A stretch of 64,000 nt of DNA from Pacificoceanicola onchidii (GCF_004804335.1 NZ_SRXY01000007.1:1-64000); one strand, 5' to 3'; shown: positions 1 through 8,516, counted from the first letter of the stretch. Numbers and translations: made by a program. The notes: generated by a model not told the origin, from the sequence alone.

Positions 1-21
1 TCACTCAAACTCAAAGAGTGA
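1..21 (+). other. Small hairpin upstream of tRNA-fMet
   Basis: TCACTC and GAGTGA form a 6-bp stem around a 9-nt loop just before the tRNA. In this family the rRNA operon ends 5S then tRNA-fMet, so this may be the processing spacer between them; the 5S gene itself would lie outside the window. The operon context is inference. Confidence 0.3.
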
Positions 22-30
22 TCAAAGCGT

Positions 31-107
<77 letters not shown>

Positions 108-472
108 AAAACTCAAATCAACGCAAACGGGCTAGACAAGATATCAATCTGGCATGCGGCGCGTTTTGCAAAGCCGCGAAACAGTTTGAATGGAAATTCC
201 AGCGGAAAACGTCGCTACCAAGGAAGCCGCACCCAATCGCAATTCAACAGCAGACCAATCGGAAAGAATTGAATATCGCAAGGCGGGAATTCGCCATTCC
301 GTTGTCGTGTTAGAGCGCACGCGATTTACCCAATAGCTTTTCCGGTCGGACGGGCAGTGCTCATTAATTGTCATCAGTTGGACAATAGCTAAGTTTGGAA
401 CGTCTCTCCCAGCATGAATTTTTGACAAGACCCGCAAAAACGAGCTTGATTAACGCCACGTTAAGGGTGGGG
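108..472. other. Intergenic region with no recognised gene
   Basis: These 365 bases between tRNA-fMet and the VPLPA-CTERM gene are A+T-richer than most of the window. A minus-strand open frame at 144-437 has no recognisable domain and no good ribosome site, so it is not called. A weak GCGGC/GCCGC hairpin at 156-177 could terminate the upstream transcript but has no T-tract. The rest presumably carries the promoter of the next gene; no clear -35/-10 pair was identified. Confidence 0.5.
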
Positions 473-1069
473 ATGCCAAATATAAACATCAAAGGTATTT
501 TTGCTGCTATCACTGTGGCTCTGGGCGTGTGCTCCGGTGCAGCGCATGCCAGCACATTGCTGGGAGAAGACGTAACCGGGGCATTGCAGTTTGGCAGTGT
601 TCCGTTGAATTTTTACGATTCCGCAAATGGCTTTGTTCCCAGCGGATACTTGAACTCGAGCGGTTCGACAACGGTCACGATCGCTGACCCGGCCGAGGAA
701 TTCGGGTTTATTGATGGATTCTCCGGGATTTACTCAGATTTCACGAATGGCTCATTGATAATCGACCAAGTGGCTTCTTCAGGTTCCGGCGGAGCGAGTA
801 ACTGGTCGCTCGTTTTCACAAGTTCCGCTTTCATCGGTGCCACGTTCATCAAAACGTCGGACGCTTTCTCATCGGGCGTGGTGGGCACTCTGCTTGGCGA
901 TACGTTCACGGTCGCTTTTGGTGGAGGAAGTCTTTCCACCGGTTCTAATGTGGCGACGTTCTCAATCGAAACGGCGACAGCTGCCGTTCCACTGCCTGCA
1001 TCCCTGCCGCTTTTCCTGGGTGTACTCATGGCAGGTGCAGCGGTTGTGCGAAGAAAGAGCCGTACATAA
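473..1069 (+). CDS. Secreted VPLPA-CTERM sorting-domain protein
   Basis: This is a 198-residue exported protein of unknown function. It begins with a signal peptide (hydrophobic residues 8-20, cleavage near AHA) and ends with the tripartite C-terminal sorting signal VPLPASLPLFLG, a hydrophobic helix and the basic tail RRKSR. That pattern is the VPLPA-CTERM variant of PEP-CTERM, recognised by an exosortase encoded elsewhere, so the mature protein is expected at the cell surface or in exopolysaccharide. The middle is rich in Gly, Ser, Thr and Phe, as in other beta-rich CTERM proteins. I chose the ATG at 473, preceded by AAGGGTGGGG, over an in-frame start at 395 that would bury the signal peptide. 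Its DNA is A+T-richer than that of neighbouring genes and it stands alone, suggesting accessory status. Confidence 0.85.
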   Translation: MPNINIKGIFAAITVALGVCSGAAHASTLLGEDVTGALQFGSVPLNFYDSANGFVPSGYLNSSGSTTVTIADPAEEFGFIDGFSGIYSDFTNGSLIIDQVASSGSGGASNWSLVFTSSAFIGATFIKTSDAFSSGVVGTLLGDTFTVAFGGGSLSTGSNVATFSIETATAAVPLPASLPLFLGVLMAGAAVVRRKSRT

Positions 1070-1101
1070 CCATTTGCTCGGCTCCGCTTTGAAAATCTGT
1101 C

Positions 1102-1127
1102 AAGGGTCTCTTCGTGGAGGCCCTTTT
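1102..1127 (+). terminator. Probable terminator of the VPLPA-CTERM gene
   Basis: AAGGG-CTC pairs with GAG-CCCTT around a TTCGTG loop, with one T/G mismatch, and runs into TTTT. It lies 33 bases after the stop codon. Confidence 0.6.
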
Positions 1128-1523
1128 CGCATGTCCTGACGTTCACCTGTTCCTTTCCCACCCGAACGGATTGATTGCCAAATAGTGGGCTCCTCTTGGG
1201 CAACATGCGGCTCTAGGGACAACAAGCCTACGGCTCGACATTTCCATTGCAGGGCAGGGATGGCGATCCCAGTACAACCCGGCTTCGAACCCGAGACGGC
1301 AGTCTTTCTTTTCAATCCGCTGATCGGCTGATTGTAGATCATTCGGAAGCGTCTGCCGTTTGATTACCACTTTGGCACTGCCTGGGAGCGCTTGCCGAGC
1401 GACGTGGAAACGCTGGGCCAACAAATAGTTGGGGCACTCCCCAGTCGCACGTCGTGCGCTCACCGTTTCCCAATGCCGCACAAGAGAGCAACACATCCTA
1501 GTAAAGCAAATGATGTAAGAATT
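1128..1523. other. Non-coding stretch, nothing recognised
   Basis: These roughly 400 bases between the terminator and tRNA-Ala hold only short open frames with no domain, no convincing ribosome site and no similarity I recognise. No tRNA, IS end or direct repeat is visible. It may be decayed coding sequence, but there is no positive evidence for that. Confidence 0.5.
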
Positions 1524-1599
1524 TGGTGGAGCCTAGCGGGATCGAACCGCTGACCTCCTGCATGCCATGCAGGCGCTCTCCCAGCTGAGCTAAGGCCCC
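1524..1599 (-). tRNA. tRNA-Ala (GGC anticodon)
   Basis: Read on the minus strand, the 76-nt gene starts GGGGCCT and ends AGGCTCC plus discriminator A and encoded CCA. The acceptor stem contains the G3:U70 wobble pair, the universal identity element for alanyl-tRNA synthetase. The anticodon loop ATGGCAT gives anticodon GGC, reading GCC and GCU codons. Confidence 0.96.
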
Positions 1600-1700
1600 A
1601 TCCTTGGGTGCATCTTCGTAAGTTCGTCGATGCCGTGCGCGGGTGATTACGCAATGCTGCGGGCGGGATCAAGCAGAAAAATCCCGCCTCGCAAAAGTTT

Positions 1701-2027
1701 TTAAGAGTCGTCGTCGCTCTCGCTGGCGACGTCCGCAATTTCGTCCAAAGAGACGTTTTCGTCGTCTTCGTCCTCAAGAACATCATCATCGCCCAGATCA
1801 ACATCGACGTCATCATCGTCCAGCAGATCGACCTCTTCGCCTTCTTCAGACGCCTTGGCCTTGCCAGCTTTGTCTTCGCCATCTGCTTCGATCTGGCCGC
1901 GCTTTCCGGTGTCGAGGTTCACAACCTCACCGGTGTAGGGGCTGACGATCGGATCGCGGTTCAGGTCATAAAAACGTTTGCCGGTGGTCGGGCAGACGCG
2001 CTTTATACCCCATTCTTCTTTGGGCAT
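1701..2027 (-). CDS. TIGR02300/FYDLN acid family protein
   Basis: This 108-residue protein belongs to a small alphaproteobacterial family of unknown function. The N-terminal 40 residues carry the conserved core, with WGIKR, a CPTTGKRFYDLN segment that names the family, and SPYTG. The second half (about 60-108) is an extremely acidic, low-complexity tail of Asp/Glu runs. A single N-terminal Cys is visible, so a zinc ribbon is not obvious. The start at 2027 is preceded on the minus strand by AAAGGGAA; the longer frame upstream adds only non-conserved residues. It sits directly before tRNA-Ala on the same strand. Confidence 0.9.
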   Translation of the reverse strand: MPKEEWGIKRVCPTTGKRFYDLNRDPIVSPYTGEVVNLDTGKRGQIEADGEDKAGKAKASEEGEEVDLLDDDDVDVDLGDDDVLEDEDDENVSLDEIADVASESDDDS

Positions 2028-2119
2028 CAGAGATTCCCTTTCAAACTCGTGGTCATGTCGACAATCTGCGCCAACTGCCATAACACTGCGAGCATGTCAA
2101 AGCCTTTGGCGCCAATCAC

Positions 2120-2824
2120 GTGGACAAGCGGCATATGGGGCAAATTCGTCTTTCCGGCAACCCACCGATCTCTGTGACCGTACGGCGTTCGGCGCGCGCA
2201 AAGAAGCTATCGTTGCGGTTGTCGCGACTCGACGGGCGGGTGACTTTGACACTGCCAAAAGGGGTGAGCGAGCAGGAGGGGCGGGACTTTGTCCTGTCCA
2301 AGGAAGACTGGTTGCGCGGGCATCTGGACAAACACGAGGCGGCGGCGATTGTCTCACTTGGACAGTCTCTTCCGATCCATGGAAGAAATGTGGCGCTGGT
2401 CCCCGGGTCAGGGCGATCCGTGAAACGTTCCGGCGATACGTTGATGATCCCCGGTGCCGAGGCGCAGGTGCCCCGCCGGGTTCAGGCCTTTTTGAAGACC
2501 CTGGCGCGGGACAGGCTTGCAGAGGCATCGGATCGCTACGCTGCGCGCCTTGGCCGTCCGTACAATCGACTGACATTAAGAGACACGCGGTCCCGCTGGG
2601 GCTCCTGCACGGCTGATGGCGGGCTCATGTATTCCTGGCGCTTGATCATGGCGCCGCCAGAGGTGCTTGACTACGTGGCGGCGCATGAAGTCGCCCATCT
2701 TCAGGAAATGAACCATTCCGCGGCCTTCTGGGCGGTTGTAGAGCAGCTCTATGGCGACTGGCGCGGACCAAGGCGGTGGCTGCGAGAGAATGGCCCGGCA
2801 TTGCACCGCTATCGTTTCGATTAA
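2120..2824 (+). CDS. SprT/YgjP-type (DUF45, M48-like) metal-dependent hydrolase
   Basis: This 234-residue protein is a predicted zinc metallohydrolase of the YgjP/DUF45 group. The zinc site is HEVAH near residue 190, followed by MNHSAAFW, whose His fits the third ligand, and WGSC at about residue 160 is also typical. The natural substrate is not established for the family. There is no signal peptide, so it is probably cytoplasmic. The frame opens with GTG at 2120; an ATG at 2135 is an alternative, and neither has a strong Shine-Dalgarno. It is divergent from the FYDLN gene, leaving about 90 bases for both promoters. Confidence 0.85.
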   Translation: MDKRHMGQIRLSGNPPISVTVRRSARAKKLSLRLSRLDGRVTLTLPKGVSEQEGRDFVLSKEDWLRGHLDKHEAAAIVSLGQSLPIHGRNVALVPGSGRSVKRSGDTLMIPGAEAQVPRRVQAFLKTLARDRLAEASDRYAARLGRPYNRLTLRDTRSRWGSCTADGGLMYSWRLIMAPPEVLDYVAAHEVAHLQEMNHSAAFWAVVEQLYGDWRGPRRWLRENGPALHRYRFD

Positions 2825-2860
2825 GTGCGGGCGGACCGGCGAGAAGGCTATTGACCGCCC

Positions 2861-2882
2861 TTCATTTGTGATCACAAATGAA
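2861..2882. promoter_or_regulatory. Perfect 22-bp palindrome, likely operator of the GntR gene
   Basis: The left arm TTCATTTGTGA is followed directly by its exact reverse complement, with centre TGTGATCACA. It ends 3 bases before the GntR start codon at 2886. GntR/FadR-type dimers bind short palindromes with a T-G-T/A-C-A core, so autoregulation is the simplest reading. The palindrome covers the place where a ribosome site would be. Confidence 0.7.
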
Positions 2883-2885
2883 GCC

Positions 2886-3539
2886 ATGCAAGCAACCATT
2901 TCCCGCCCCGCCGATACCGCCACTTCTGCGCATGATCGCGTGTATCGTGGTCTCAGAAGCCGCATCATGCATGGGCAGATCGCACCGGGTCAGGCTTTGA
3001 CCCTGCGGGGCCTTGGAAAGGAGTTCGAGGTGTCCATGACACCGGCGCGCGAAGCGGTGAATCGCCTTGTCGCCGAAGGGGCGCTGAGCATGTCGTCCTC
3101 GGGGAGAGTTGCAACGCCCGAGTTGTCGAACGAACGGATTGAGGAACTTGCGGCGCTGCGATCCCTGATCGAGGTCGAGCTGGCGTCTCGTGCCCTGCCA
3201 CGGGCTCACATGGCCCTGATAGATCGGCTGCAAAGCATCAACAGCACAATCGCGGATGCGGTCAGCAACCGTGACGCGGTTGGGTATATCCGGACCAATC
3301 TGGAGTTTCACCGAACGCTTTATCTGCGCGCTCAGGCCCCGGCGATGCTGGCGATGTGTGAGACGGTCTGGCTGCAGCTTGGACCGACGATGCGGGCGCT
3401 CTACGGGCGTCTGCGACGGTCTGAGCCGCCTCAGTTCCATAGGCTGATCATTGCTGCGCTGAAAGCAGGCGACGAGCCGGGTTTGCGGCTCGCCGTTCGG
3501 TCTGATGTGACCCAGGGTCTACGGATGCTCGCCAGTTAG
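2886..3539 (+). CDS. GntR family transcriptional regulator (FadR/FCD type)
   Basis: This 217-residue DNA-binding regulator has an N-terminal winged helix (about residues 15-80, with LRSRI, PGQALT and MTPAREAVNRL) and an all-helical C-terminal FCD-like ligand domain, where HRTLY and HRLI supply histidines typical of metal-assisted effector binding. Its ligand cannot be deduced. The ATG at 2886 is chosen because the longer frame overlaps the protease gene; a GTG at 2868 inside the palindrome is possible. The Shine-Dalgarno is poor, so translation may be weak or near-leaderless. It converges on the thioredoxin gene and the two stops overlap by 4 bases. With a palindrome at its own start, it is probably autoregulated. 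Confidence 0.88.
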   Translation: MQATISRPADTATSAHDRVYRGLRSRIMHGQIAPGQALTLRGLGKEFEVSMTPAREAVNRLVAEGALSMSSSGRVATPELSNERIEELAALRSLIEVELASRALPRAHMALIDRLQSINSTIADAVSNRDAVGYIRTNLEFHRTLYLRAQAPAMLAMCETVWLQLGPTMRALYGRLRRSEPPQFHRLIIAALKAGDEPGLRLAVRSDVTQGLRMLAS

Positions 3540-3946
3540 GCGGATGCTGCGCCAAGAGCGGCGTCCATCAGTGCCTTGATGCTGCTTTGCGAGGTCTGCG
3601 CGATGATCCGGCCAAGTTCCTGATCCCCTTTCAGCGCAACCAGTGTCGAGCGGCGCGGGATTTTCAGGGATTTCACCAGATCGGACTTGCCGTACTGGTC
3701 CCAATCCACGTCGATGAAGACAATGGACTGCTCATAAGCCGGGTTTTGCTTTTTGAGAGCGTTGATAACTCGTTCTTGCGCGGCGCAGGTGCTGCACCAG
3801 CTGGCTTTGAAGTCGAGGAAGACGGTATCGCCTGCCTTCAGGTGTTTCGAAACAAGCCCCGGCTTGTAGTCCATGGACGCCGCCGAAGCCGTCAACGGCA
3901 GCGCCGTTGCGGCGCCGGTCAGGATGAGAAAGTCGCGTCTGTTCAT
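3536..3946 (-). CDS. Tat-exported thioredoxin-family protein
   Basis: This 136-residue thioredoxin-fold protein carries the redox motif WCSTC at about residues 50-54, followed by CAAQE. The N-terminus NRRDFLI with a hydrophobic stretch and an Ala-rich cleavage region looks like a twin-arginine signal, so the protein acts in the periplasm. Encoded 15 bases downstream of a CcdA-like membrane protein, it probably receives electrons across the membrane from cytoplasmic thioredoxin and reduces a periplasmic disulfide target. The target is not shown here; the generic alternatives are cytochrome c assembly (CcmG-like) or a repair reductase. Confidence 0.85.
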   Translation of the reverse strand: MNRRDFLILTGAATALPLTASAASMDYKPGLVSKHLKAGDTVFLDFKASWCSTCAAQERVINALKKQNPAYEQSIVFIDVDWDQYGKSDLVKSLKIPRRSTLVALKGDQELGRIIAQTSQSSIKALMDAALGAASA

Positions 3947-3961
3947 GAGGTCCTCCTAAGA

Positions 3962-4675
3962 TCAAAGGGAAACGGAAAGGTCGATAAGCCACGTAGGCAA
4001 AACCTGGATCAGCCAGGCTTCGATCACGTGATGCCAGTTCAGGATCAGGGCGGTGCCGACAAGGATGAACGTCGCGCCAAGGATCGGGCGGGCTTGTACG
4101 GCAAGACGGCGGAGCAATGCGTTGTGCCGCCCAATCGCGCCACGCGTTCCATAAGCAAGCCCGAGAATCAGGGTCGACACACCGGCTGCAAAGCCCAGCA
4201 TGATAAAGCCCGCCCGCAGGAGGCTCTCACCCTGGCTGGCAAGGCCGATGGCGCTGCCGAGCGTGGGTCCGATGCACGGGCTCCAGACGGCTCCCAAAAG
4301 CAGACCGCCGAGGAACTGCCCGGTCAACCCGCCGCGATCAACATTGTCTAACTGAGCATCGGCGCGCGACGACAGGCCAGCAGTGGCGCCGGCCATGATT
4401 GCGCTCGCCTGCGGCAAGAGCAGCGCCGCACCGAAGAGGATCATAATGGCCGCCCCGGCTTTTGAGACTGTATCGATATCCAGACCGATGGCATGACCAA
4501 AGGCGGTGATGCCAAGCCCGAGACTGACAAAAGACAGGCTCAAACCCGCCGCCATGGCGACCGGCCCGAGGCGACTGGCCTGAAGCGCCGTCGCAATGAC
4601 AATGGGCAGAACCGGTACCACGCAGGGGTTGATCAGCGTCAGCAGGCCCGCGCCATATGCAAAAACGATTTCCAT
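3962..4675 (-). CDS. CcdA/DsbD-type transmembrane electron transporter
   Basis: This 237-residue membrane protein has about six hydrophobic segments. It contains the two cysteine motifs expected of CcdA: NPCVVPVLP in the first helix (around residue 18) and SPCIGPTLG around residue 132. These cysteines relay reducing equivalents from cytoplasmic thioredoxin to periplasmic thiol proteins. The next gene on the strand is a periplasmic thioredoxin, its natural partner, so the pair forms a two-gene operon. CcdA for cytochrome c maturation is the closest named homologue, but no ccm genes are nearby, so I leave the symbol empty. Confidence 0.88.
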   Translation of the reverse strand: MEIVFAYGAGLLTLINPCVVPVLPIVIATALQASRLGPVAMAAGLSLSFVSLGLGITAFGHAIGLDIDTVSKAGAAIMILFGAALLLPQASAIMAGATAGLSSRADAQLDNVDRGGLTGQFLGGLLLGAVWSPCIGPTLGSAIGLASQGESLLRAGFIMLGFAAGVSTLILGLAYGTRGAIGRHNALLRRLAVQARPILGATFILVGTALILNWHHVIEAWLIQVLPTWLIDLSVSL

Positions 4676-4763
4676 GCCCTTGTTATGCCGAGAGACATTC
4701 CGCGCGTCATCAAACGATGCGCTGACAGGCGGTCACTTGGCTGTGGGAATTGTTTCGTTTCGG

Positions 4764-5732
4764 TCAGATGAACCCGTTTGCCCGGAAGGAATACTCGGTC
4801 TCCTTGCCAATGATCACGTGGTCATGAACAGTCACGCCGATCACGCCGACAGCGCTGACGATCTGTTCTGTCATGTCGATATCCGCAGAGCTGGGTGTGG
4901 TGTCGCCGGATGGGTGGTTGTGCACGAGGATCAGCGCAGTTGCGTTCAATTCAAGCGACCGTTTTGCCACCTCGCGCGGATAGACCGGCACGTGATCGAC
5001 CGTGCCGTCCGCCTGCTTCTCATCGGCGATGAGCTTGTTTTTTCGATCGAGGTACAGAATGCGGAACTGCTCCGTATCCCGATGCGCCATGGCGGTACGG
5101 CAGTAGTCGATCAAGGCATCCCAAGAAGACAGCAGATCACGCTCCAGCGTCTTGGCTTTGGTCATGCGGTGCGCCATCGCCTCTGCAATCCGCAGCTGGA
5201 GGAAAACCCAACGATCCGCGCCTTGCACCTGAAGGATTCGGTGTTCGGAAGCAGCAATGACGCCACTCAGATCCCCGAACTCTGCCAGCAGACGTTTGGC
5301 CAGCGGTTTGACGTCAATCCTCGGAATAGCATTAAAAAGCAGCAGTTCCAGCACCTCGTACTCCGGCATCGCCTCATGGCCGCCTTGCAAAAAGCGTTGG
5401 CGCAAGCGTTCCCGGTGGCCGTGGTAGTGAGGACGGGTGTTGCCGCGATCATCCGTGATCAAGCCACCGCCTGCGGCGTTCTTGGGCGAGAGCCTGTCAC
5501 TGTGCTGGTGGCTGGGCTGAAAAGCAGGGCGGGCGTCGATATCAGGTGGCGGAATGCGCGCTTCGAGGTCTCTCAGCCCTTGCATGGCGGCCTCGGAAAA
5601 TCCTTTTGCGCCGCCGCTACTACTCGGTTGAGCGTACCCGCGGTTTGCGCCGTCTTTGGTCGGGGCGCTCTTGTTCTTTTTCACGTAATCCAAGTGCCGG
5701 GCGATCCAGGCCGGCATGCCAGCGCCGCTCAT
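4764..5732 (-). CDS. radC: RadC family JAB-domain protein
   Basis: This 322-residue protein has a helix-hairpin-helix-like middle (about 100-190) and a C-terminal RadC/JAB metal domain. The JAMM motif is complete: HNHPSGDTTPS followed by the D of ADIDMT, near residues 275-290. Despite the name, a direct role in repair is not established; the family looks like a metal-dependent hydrolase. About 95 N-terminal residues form a polar, low-complexity extension longer than in the usual 220-260-residue RadC. The ATG at 5732 has a good CGGAGGG site upstream. Later methionines (residues 6 and 50) are alternatives if the extension is not translated. Confidence 0.9.
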   Translation of the reverse strand: MSGAGMPAWIARHLDYVKKNKSAPTKDGANRGYAQPSSSGGAKGFSEAAMQGLRDLEARIPPPDIDARPAFQPSHQHSDRLSPKNAAGGGLITDDRGNTRPHYHGHRERLRQRFLQGGHEAMPEYEVLELLLFNAIPRIDVKPLAKRLLAEFGDLSGVIAASEHRILQVQGADRWVFLQLRIAEAMAHRMTKAKTLERDLLSSWDALIDYCRTAMAHRDTEQFRILYLDRKNKLIADEKQADGTVDHVPVYPREVAKRSLELNATALILVHNHPSGDTTPSSADIDMTEQIVSAVGVIGVTVHDHVIIGKETEYSFRANGFI

Positions 5733-5964
5733 GCCTCGACCCTCCGAGACAGCTTCGGGAAAAATGATTTAGCCATTGGTGACATGCAGAATCGGCTCTT
5801 GGTCCCAGGTCAGGACAAAAGCATGCGTTCACGAAGGTTAATTTGCCGTAAACCACCGGGCGGCCCGCAAGCGCGCCCGAAAAGTATTGTCGCGCGGCAA
5901 CACGCAGCCATACTGCCCTGTTTTGGTTAGGGCCGTCAGACTTGTCCGAGCGGAGTGTCCGCGA

Positions 5965-6927
5965 TCAGGCCGCCAGCCCCTTGGAACCAAGCCCGAGGAA
6001 CTTCGTCCGTCGCGCATCTACCAGATCCTTGCCCGATTTCCCGGACAGATCTTCGAGCATTCCTGCGATGGTTTTGCCGACGAGCTGAATCGTAGCCTCG
6101 CCGTCTCGGTGTGCGCCGCCCAGGGGTTCCGGAATGACGCGATCTGCGACACCCAGTTTGAACAGGTCCTGCGCGGTCAGCCGCAGAGCCTCAGCCGCTT
6201 CGCGCATCTTTTCAGCGTCTTTCCAGAGGATCGAGGCGCAGCCTTCTGGGGAGATCACTGAATATACAGAGTGCTCCAACATCGCCAGACGGTTCGCCGT
6301 GGCAAAGGCCACTGCGCCGCCGGAGCCGCCTTCGCCGATGATAACGGATACGAGAGGCACGCCGATTTGCAGGCATTTCTCGGTCGAGCGGGCGATCGCC
6401 TCCGACTGGCCGCGTTCTTCGGCCCCTTTGCCGGGGTATGCGCCGGGGGTGTCGACAAGGCTCACCACTGGCAGGCCGAACTTGTCGGCCATTTCCATCA
6501 GGCGGATGGCCTTGCGATAACCCTCCGGGCGGGCCATGCCGAAGTTGCGCTCGATGCGGCTCTGAGTGTCGTTGCCCTTTTCATGACCAATGACGACAAC
6601 GGGCATATCGTTAAACCGCGCAAGTCCGCCCATCACAGCGTGGTCATCCGCAAAGTTCCGGTCCCCCGCCAGCGGCGTGTATTCCGTGAACAGCGCGTCG
6701 ATATAGTCTTTGCAGTGCGGGCGGTTCGGGTGGCGGGCGACCTGGCATTTGCGCCAAGGCGACAGTTTTTTGTAGAGGTCCTGCAGCAGCGCAGACGCCT
6801 TGCGGTCGAGCGCTTTGGCCTCGTCCTCAATGTCCATATCCTCGTTGCCCTGCGCCATGGCGCGCAGCTCTTCAGCCTTGCCTTCAATTTCCGCAAGCGG
6901 CTTCTCGAAGTCGAGGTAATGGGTCAT
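5965..6927 (-). CDS. accA: Acetyl-CoA carboxylase carboxyltransferase subunit alpha
   Basis: This 320-residue alpha subunit of the carboxyltransferase half of acetyl-CoA carboxylase moves carboxyl from carboxybiotin to acetyl-CoA to make malonyl-CoA, the first step of fatty acid synthesis. Recognisable segments are the N-terminal [11 protein letters not shown], the [12 protein letters not shown] region, [14 protein letters not shown] and the oxyanion-type GEGGSGGA. Length matches the family (about 315-320). An AAGGAGA site precedes the ATG. It stands alone on its strand, with accBC and accD outside the window, as is usual. Confidence 0.97.
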   Translation of the reverse strand: MTHYLDFEKPLAEIEGKAEELRAMAQGNEDMDIEDEAKALDRKASALLQDLYKKLSPWRKCQVARHPNRPHCKDYIDALFTEYTPLAGDRNFADDHAVMGGLARFNDMPVVVIGHEKGNDTQSRIERNFGMARPEGYRKAIRLMEMADKFGLPVVSLVDTPGAYPGKGAEERGQSEAIARSTEKCLQIGVPLVSVIIGEGGSGGAVAFATANRLAMLEHSVYSVISPEGCASILWKDAEKMREAAEALRLTAQDLFKLGVADRVIPEPLGGAHRDGEATIQLVGKTIAGMLEDLSGKSGKDLVDARRTKFLGLGSKGLAA

Positions 6928-7023
6928 GCACGGGTCTCCTTGGTTCCTGCGCTATATGGCCGCGCTTTACGGCGAATGCAACAAAGCAAGATTTGTCGCG
7001 CCGGAATGGGTAATGCTGACGGC

Positions 7024-7878
7024 ATGAAAGACAATGAGACACAGACAGGTTTGGAAGGTCGGATCCGCCGCGTGATCCGGCACATCTTTGACAATCCTGC
7101 CGGGGATTTATCCGTGGACGCGCTGGCCGAGATTGCCGCTTTGTCGCGGTTCCACTTCCATCGCGTGTTCTCTGCGCTGACCGGCGAAACTGTGGCCGGG
7201 GCGGTGCGGCGTATTCGGATGCATCGGGCGGCAATGTGGTTGGCCCATACGCAGATGTCCGTTGGAGAGGTGTCGACGCGATGTGGCTATGACAACGGTC
7301 AGAGCTTTGCCCGTGTGTTCAAATCCCAGACTGGCATGACCCCTCTGCAATTCCGGCAACGCGGTGTCCCGGAGCCGGACATTCTTCCCCTCAAGACAGG
7401 AGTGAGCCCCATGTTACCGTATGAAATCAAAGACCTTCCGGACCTCCGTTTGGTCGGCCTGCCGCACAAAGGCGCCTACTATGAGATAGGGCGTGCGTTC
7501 GAGCAGGTGGGCGCGGTGTTTGCGGCGCAAAACCTCTGGGACCAAGCTGTGGGGATGGTTGGCCTCTATTTCGATTCGCTTGATGAGGTTGAGGAAGCCG
7601 ATTTGAACAGTTTTGCAGGTGTTGTGGTCAAAGCAGAATTCGACAAGCCTGCGGCCTTGCAGGACTATCTTATCCCGGGCGGTCCTCACCTCGTGACCAC
7701 GTACAAGGGGCCTTACGCTGGGTTGCCGAAGGCCTGGGAAGACACCTATTGCAATGCAGTCTCTCAAAGCGGGGCCGAATTGGCTGACCGCGCGCCGTTT
7801 GAGAGCTATCTAAACAGCCCGATGTTTGTGAAGCCGGATGCGCTGCTGACCGAAATCTGCGTGCCTCTTGTGTCCTGA
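7024..7878 (+). CDS. AraC family regulator with GyrI-like effector domain
   Basis: This 284-residue regulator has the reverse of the classical AraC layout: the two helix-turn-helices come first (about residues 10-110, with LAEIAALSRFHFHRVF and CGYDNGQSFARVFK), followed by a GyrI-like/SOUL-type ligand domain (about 130-284). Such proteins (Rob/SoxS-like fusions) respond to small hydrophobic compounds. The ATG at 7024 is chosen because it begins the conserved part; in-frame ATGs at 6976 and 7006 would extend the protein slightly and no Shine-Dalgarno decides between them. It is divergent from accA and converges on a LysE-type exporter, so the exporter or nearby genes could be targets, but no operator is evident. 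Confidence 0.88.
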   Translation: MKDNETQTGLEGRIRRVIRHIFDNPAGDLSVDALAEIAALSRFHFHRVFSALTGETVAGAVRRIRMHRAAMWLAHTQMSVGEVSTRCGYDNGQSFARVFKSQTGMTPLQFRQRGVPEPDILPLKTGVSPMLPYEIKDLPDLRLVGLPHKGAYYEIGRAFEQVGAVFAAQNLWDQAVGMVGLYFDSLDEVEEADLNSFAGVVVKAEFDKPAALQDYLIPGGPHLVTTYKGPYAGLPKAWEDTYCNAVSQSGAELADRAPFESYLNSPMFVKPDALLTEICVPLVS

Positions 7879-7895
7879 GGCAGGACGGCCGGTGT

Positions 7896-7914
7896 CCCGG
7901 GGCTTTGCCCCGGG
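7896..7914. terminator. Hairpin between convergent AraC and LysE genes
   Basis: CCCGGGGC and GCCCCGGG form a perfect 8-bp stem with a TTT loop. It sits in the 42-base gap between two converging stops and could end transcription from both sides. No T-run follows on either strand. Confidence 0.5.
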
Positions 7915-7920
7915 CCGCTG

Positions 7921-8514
7921 TCATGTCAGCAAAACGGGGATCATCGAAGCAAGCAGCAGACCTGCCATGATCCAGTTGAAGACCCGCAGCCGCGAGGGGT
8001 TTGCGAGCATCCGCCGCACAGCGGTTCCAAGTGTCGTCCATGTCAGGGCAGATGCCAGACCCAGCACTGCAAAACTGCCCGCAACCCAGAGAATCGCGCC
8101 AAGATCCCGGCTCGTGGCGTACAGCGTGATCGCGCCCAGAGCCATGGACCAGGCTTTGGGGTTGACCCATTGGAATGCTGCCGCCTGCACGAAGCTGAGA
8201 GGACGTGCGCCTGAGGTCCGGTCCTGCACTGGCGCTGCATGAGCGATCTTCCATGCCAGCCACAGCATGTAGGCAAAAGACACGATGCGCAGCACGGTGT
8301 GCGCAGGCGGCCAAAGGTCGAAGATCTGCATGACGCCAAGGCCGACGGGGACAATCATCAACGGAAACCCGAACGCGACCCCGGCCAGATGCGGCACGGT
8401 GCGGCGCAAGCCGAAATTCGCGCCTGAGGCCATGAGCATCAGGTTATTTGGACCCGGAGTGAACAGGGTGGCGGCGCAGAACAATGCAAGGGCGAGTAAG
8501 ATATCAAGTGTCAT
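7921..8514 (-). CDS. LysE/RhtB family amino-acid exporter
   Basis: This 197-residue inner-membrane protein has six predicted helices and the LysE-family signature TPGPNNLMLMASG at about residues 20-32, with NPKAW near 125. The family exports basic or neutral amino acids and related metabolites. The start at 8514 is preferred over an upstream methionine because it begins directly at the first membrane helix. It is transcribed divergently from an Lrp/AsnC regulator with only 60 bases between the starts; this arrangement usually means that the Lrp protein senses an amino acid and turns on the exporter. Confidence 0.92.
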   Translation of the reverse strand: MTLDILLALALFCAATLFTPGPNNLMLMASGANFGLRRTVPHLAGVAFGFPLMIVPVGLGVMQIFDLWPPAHTVLRIVSFAYMLWLAWKIAHAAPVQDRTSGARPLSFVQAAAFQWVNPKAWSMALGAITLYATSRDLGAILWVAGSFAVLGLASALTWTTLGTAVRRMLANPSRLRVFNWIMAGLLLASMIPVLLT

Positions 8515-8516
8515 CC

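Noticed and set aside
144-437. A 97-residue minus-strand frame after tRNA-fMet
   Set aside because: No domain, no ribosome site, and it overlaps the upstream region of the VPLPA-CTERM gene.
1143-1496. A 117-residue minus-strand frame before tRNA-Ala
   Set aside because: No recognisable motif and no start signal; treated as non-coding.
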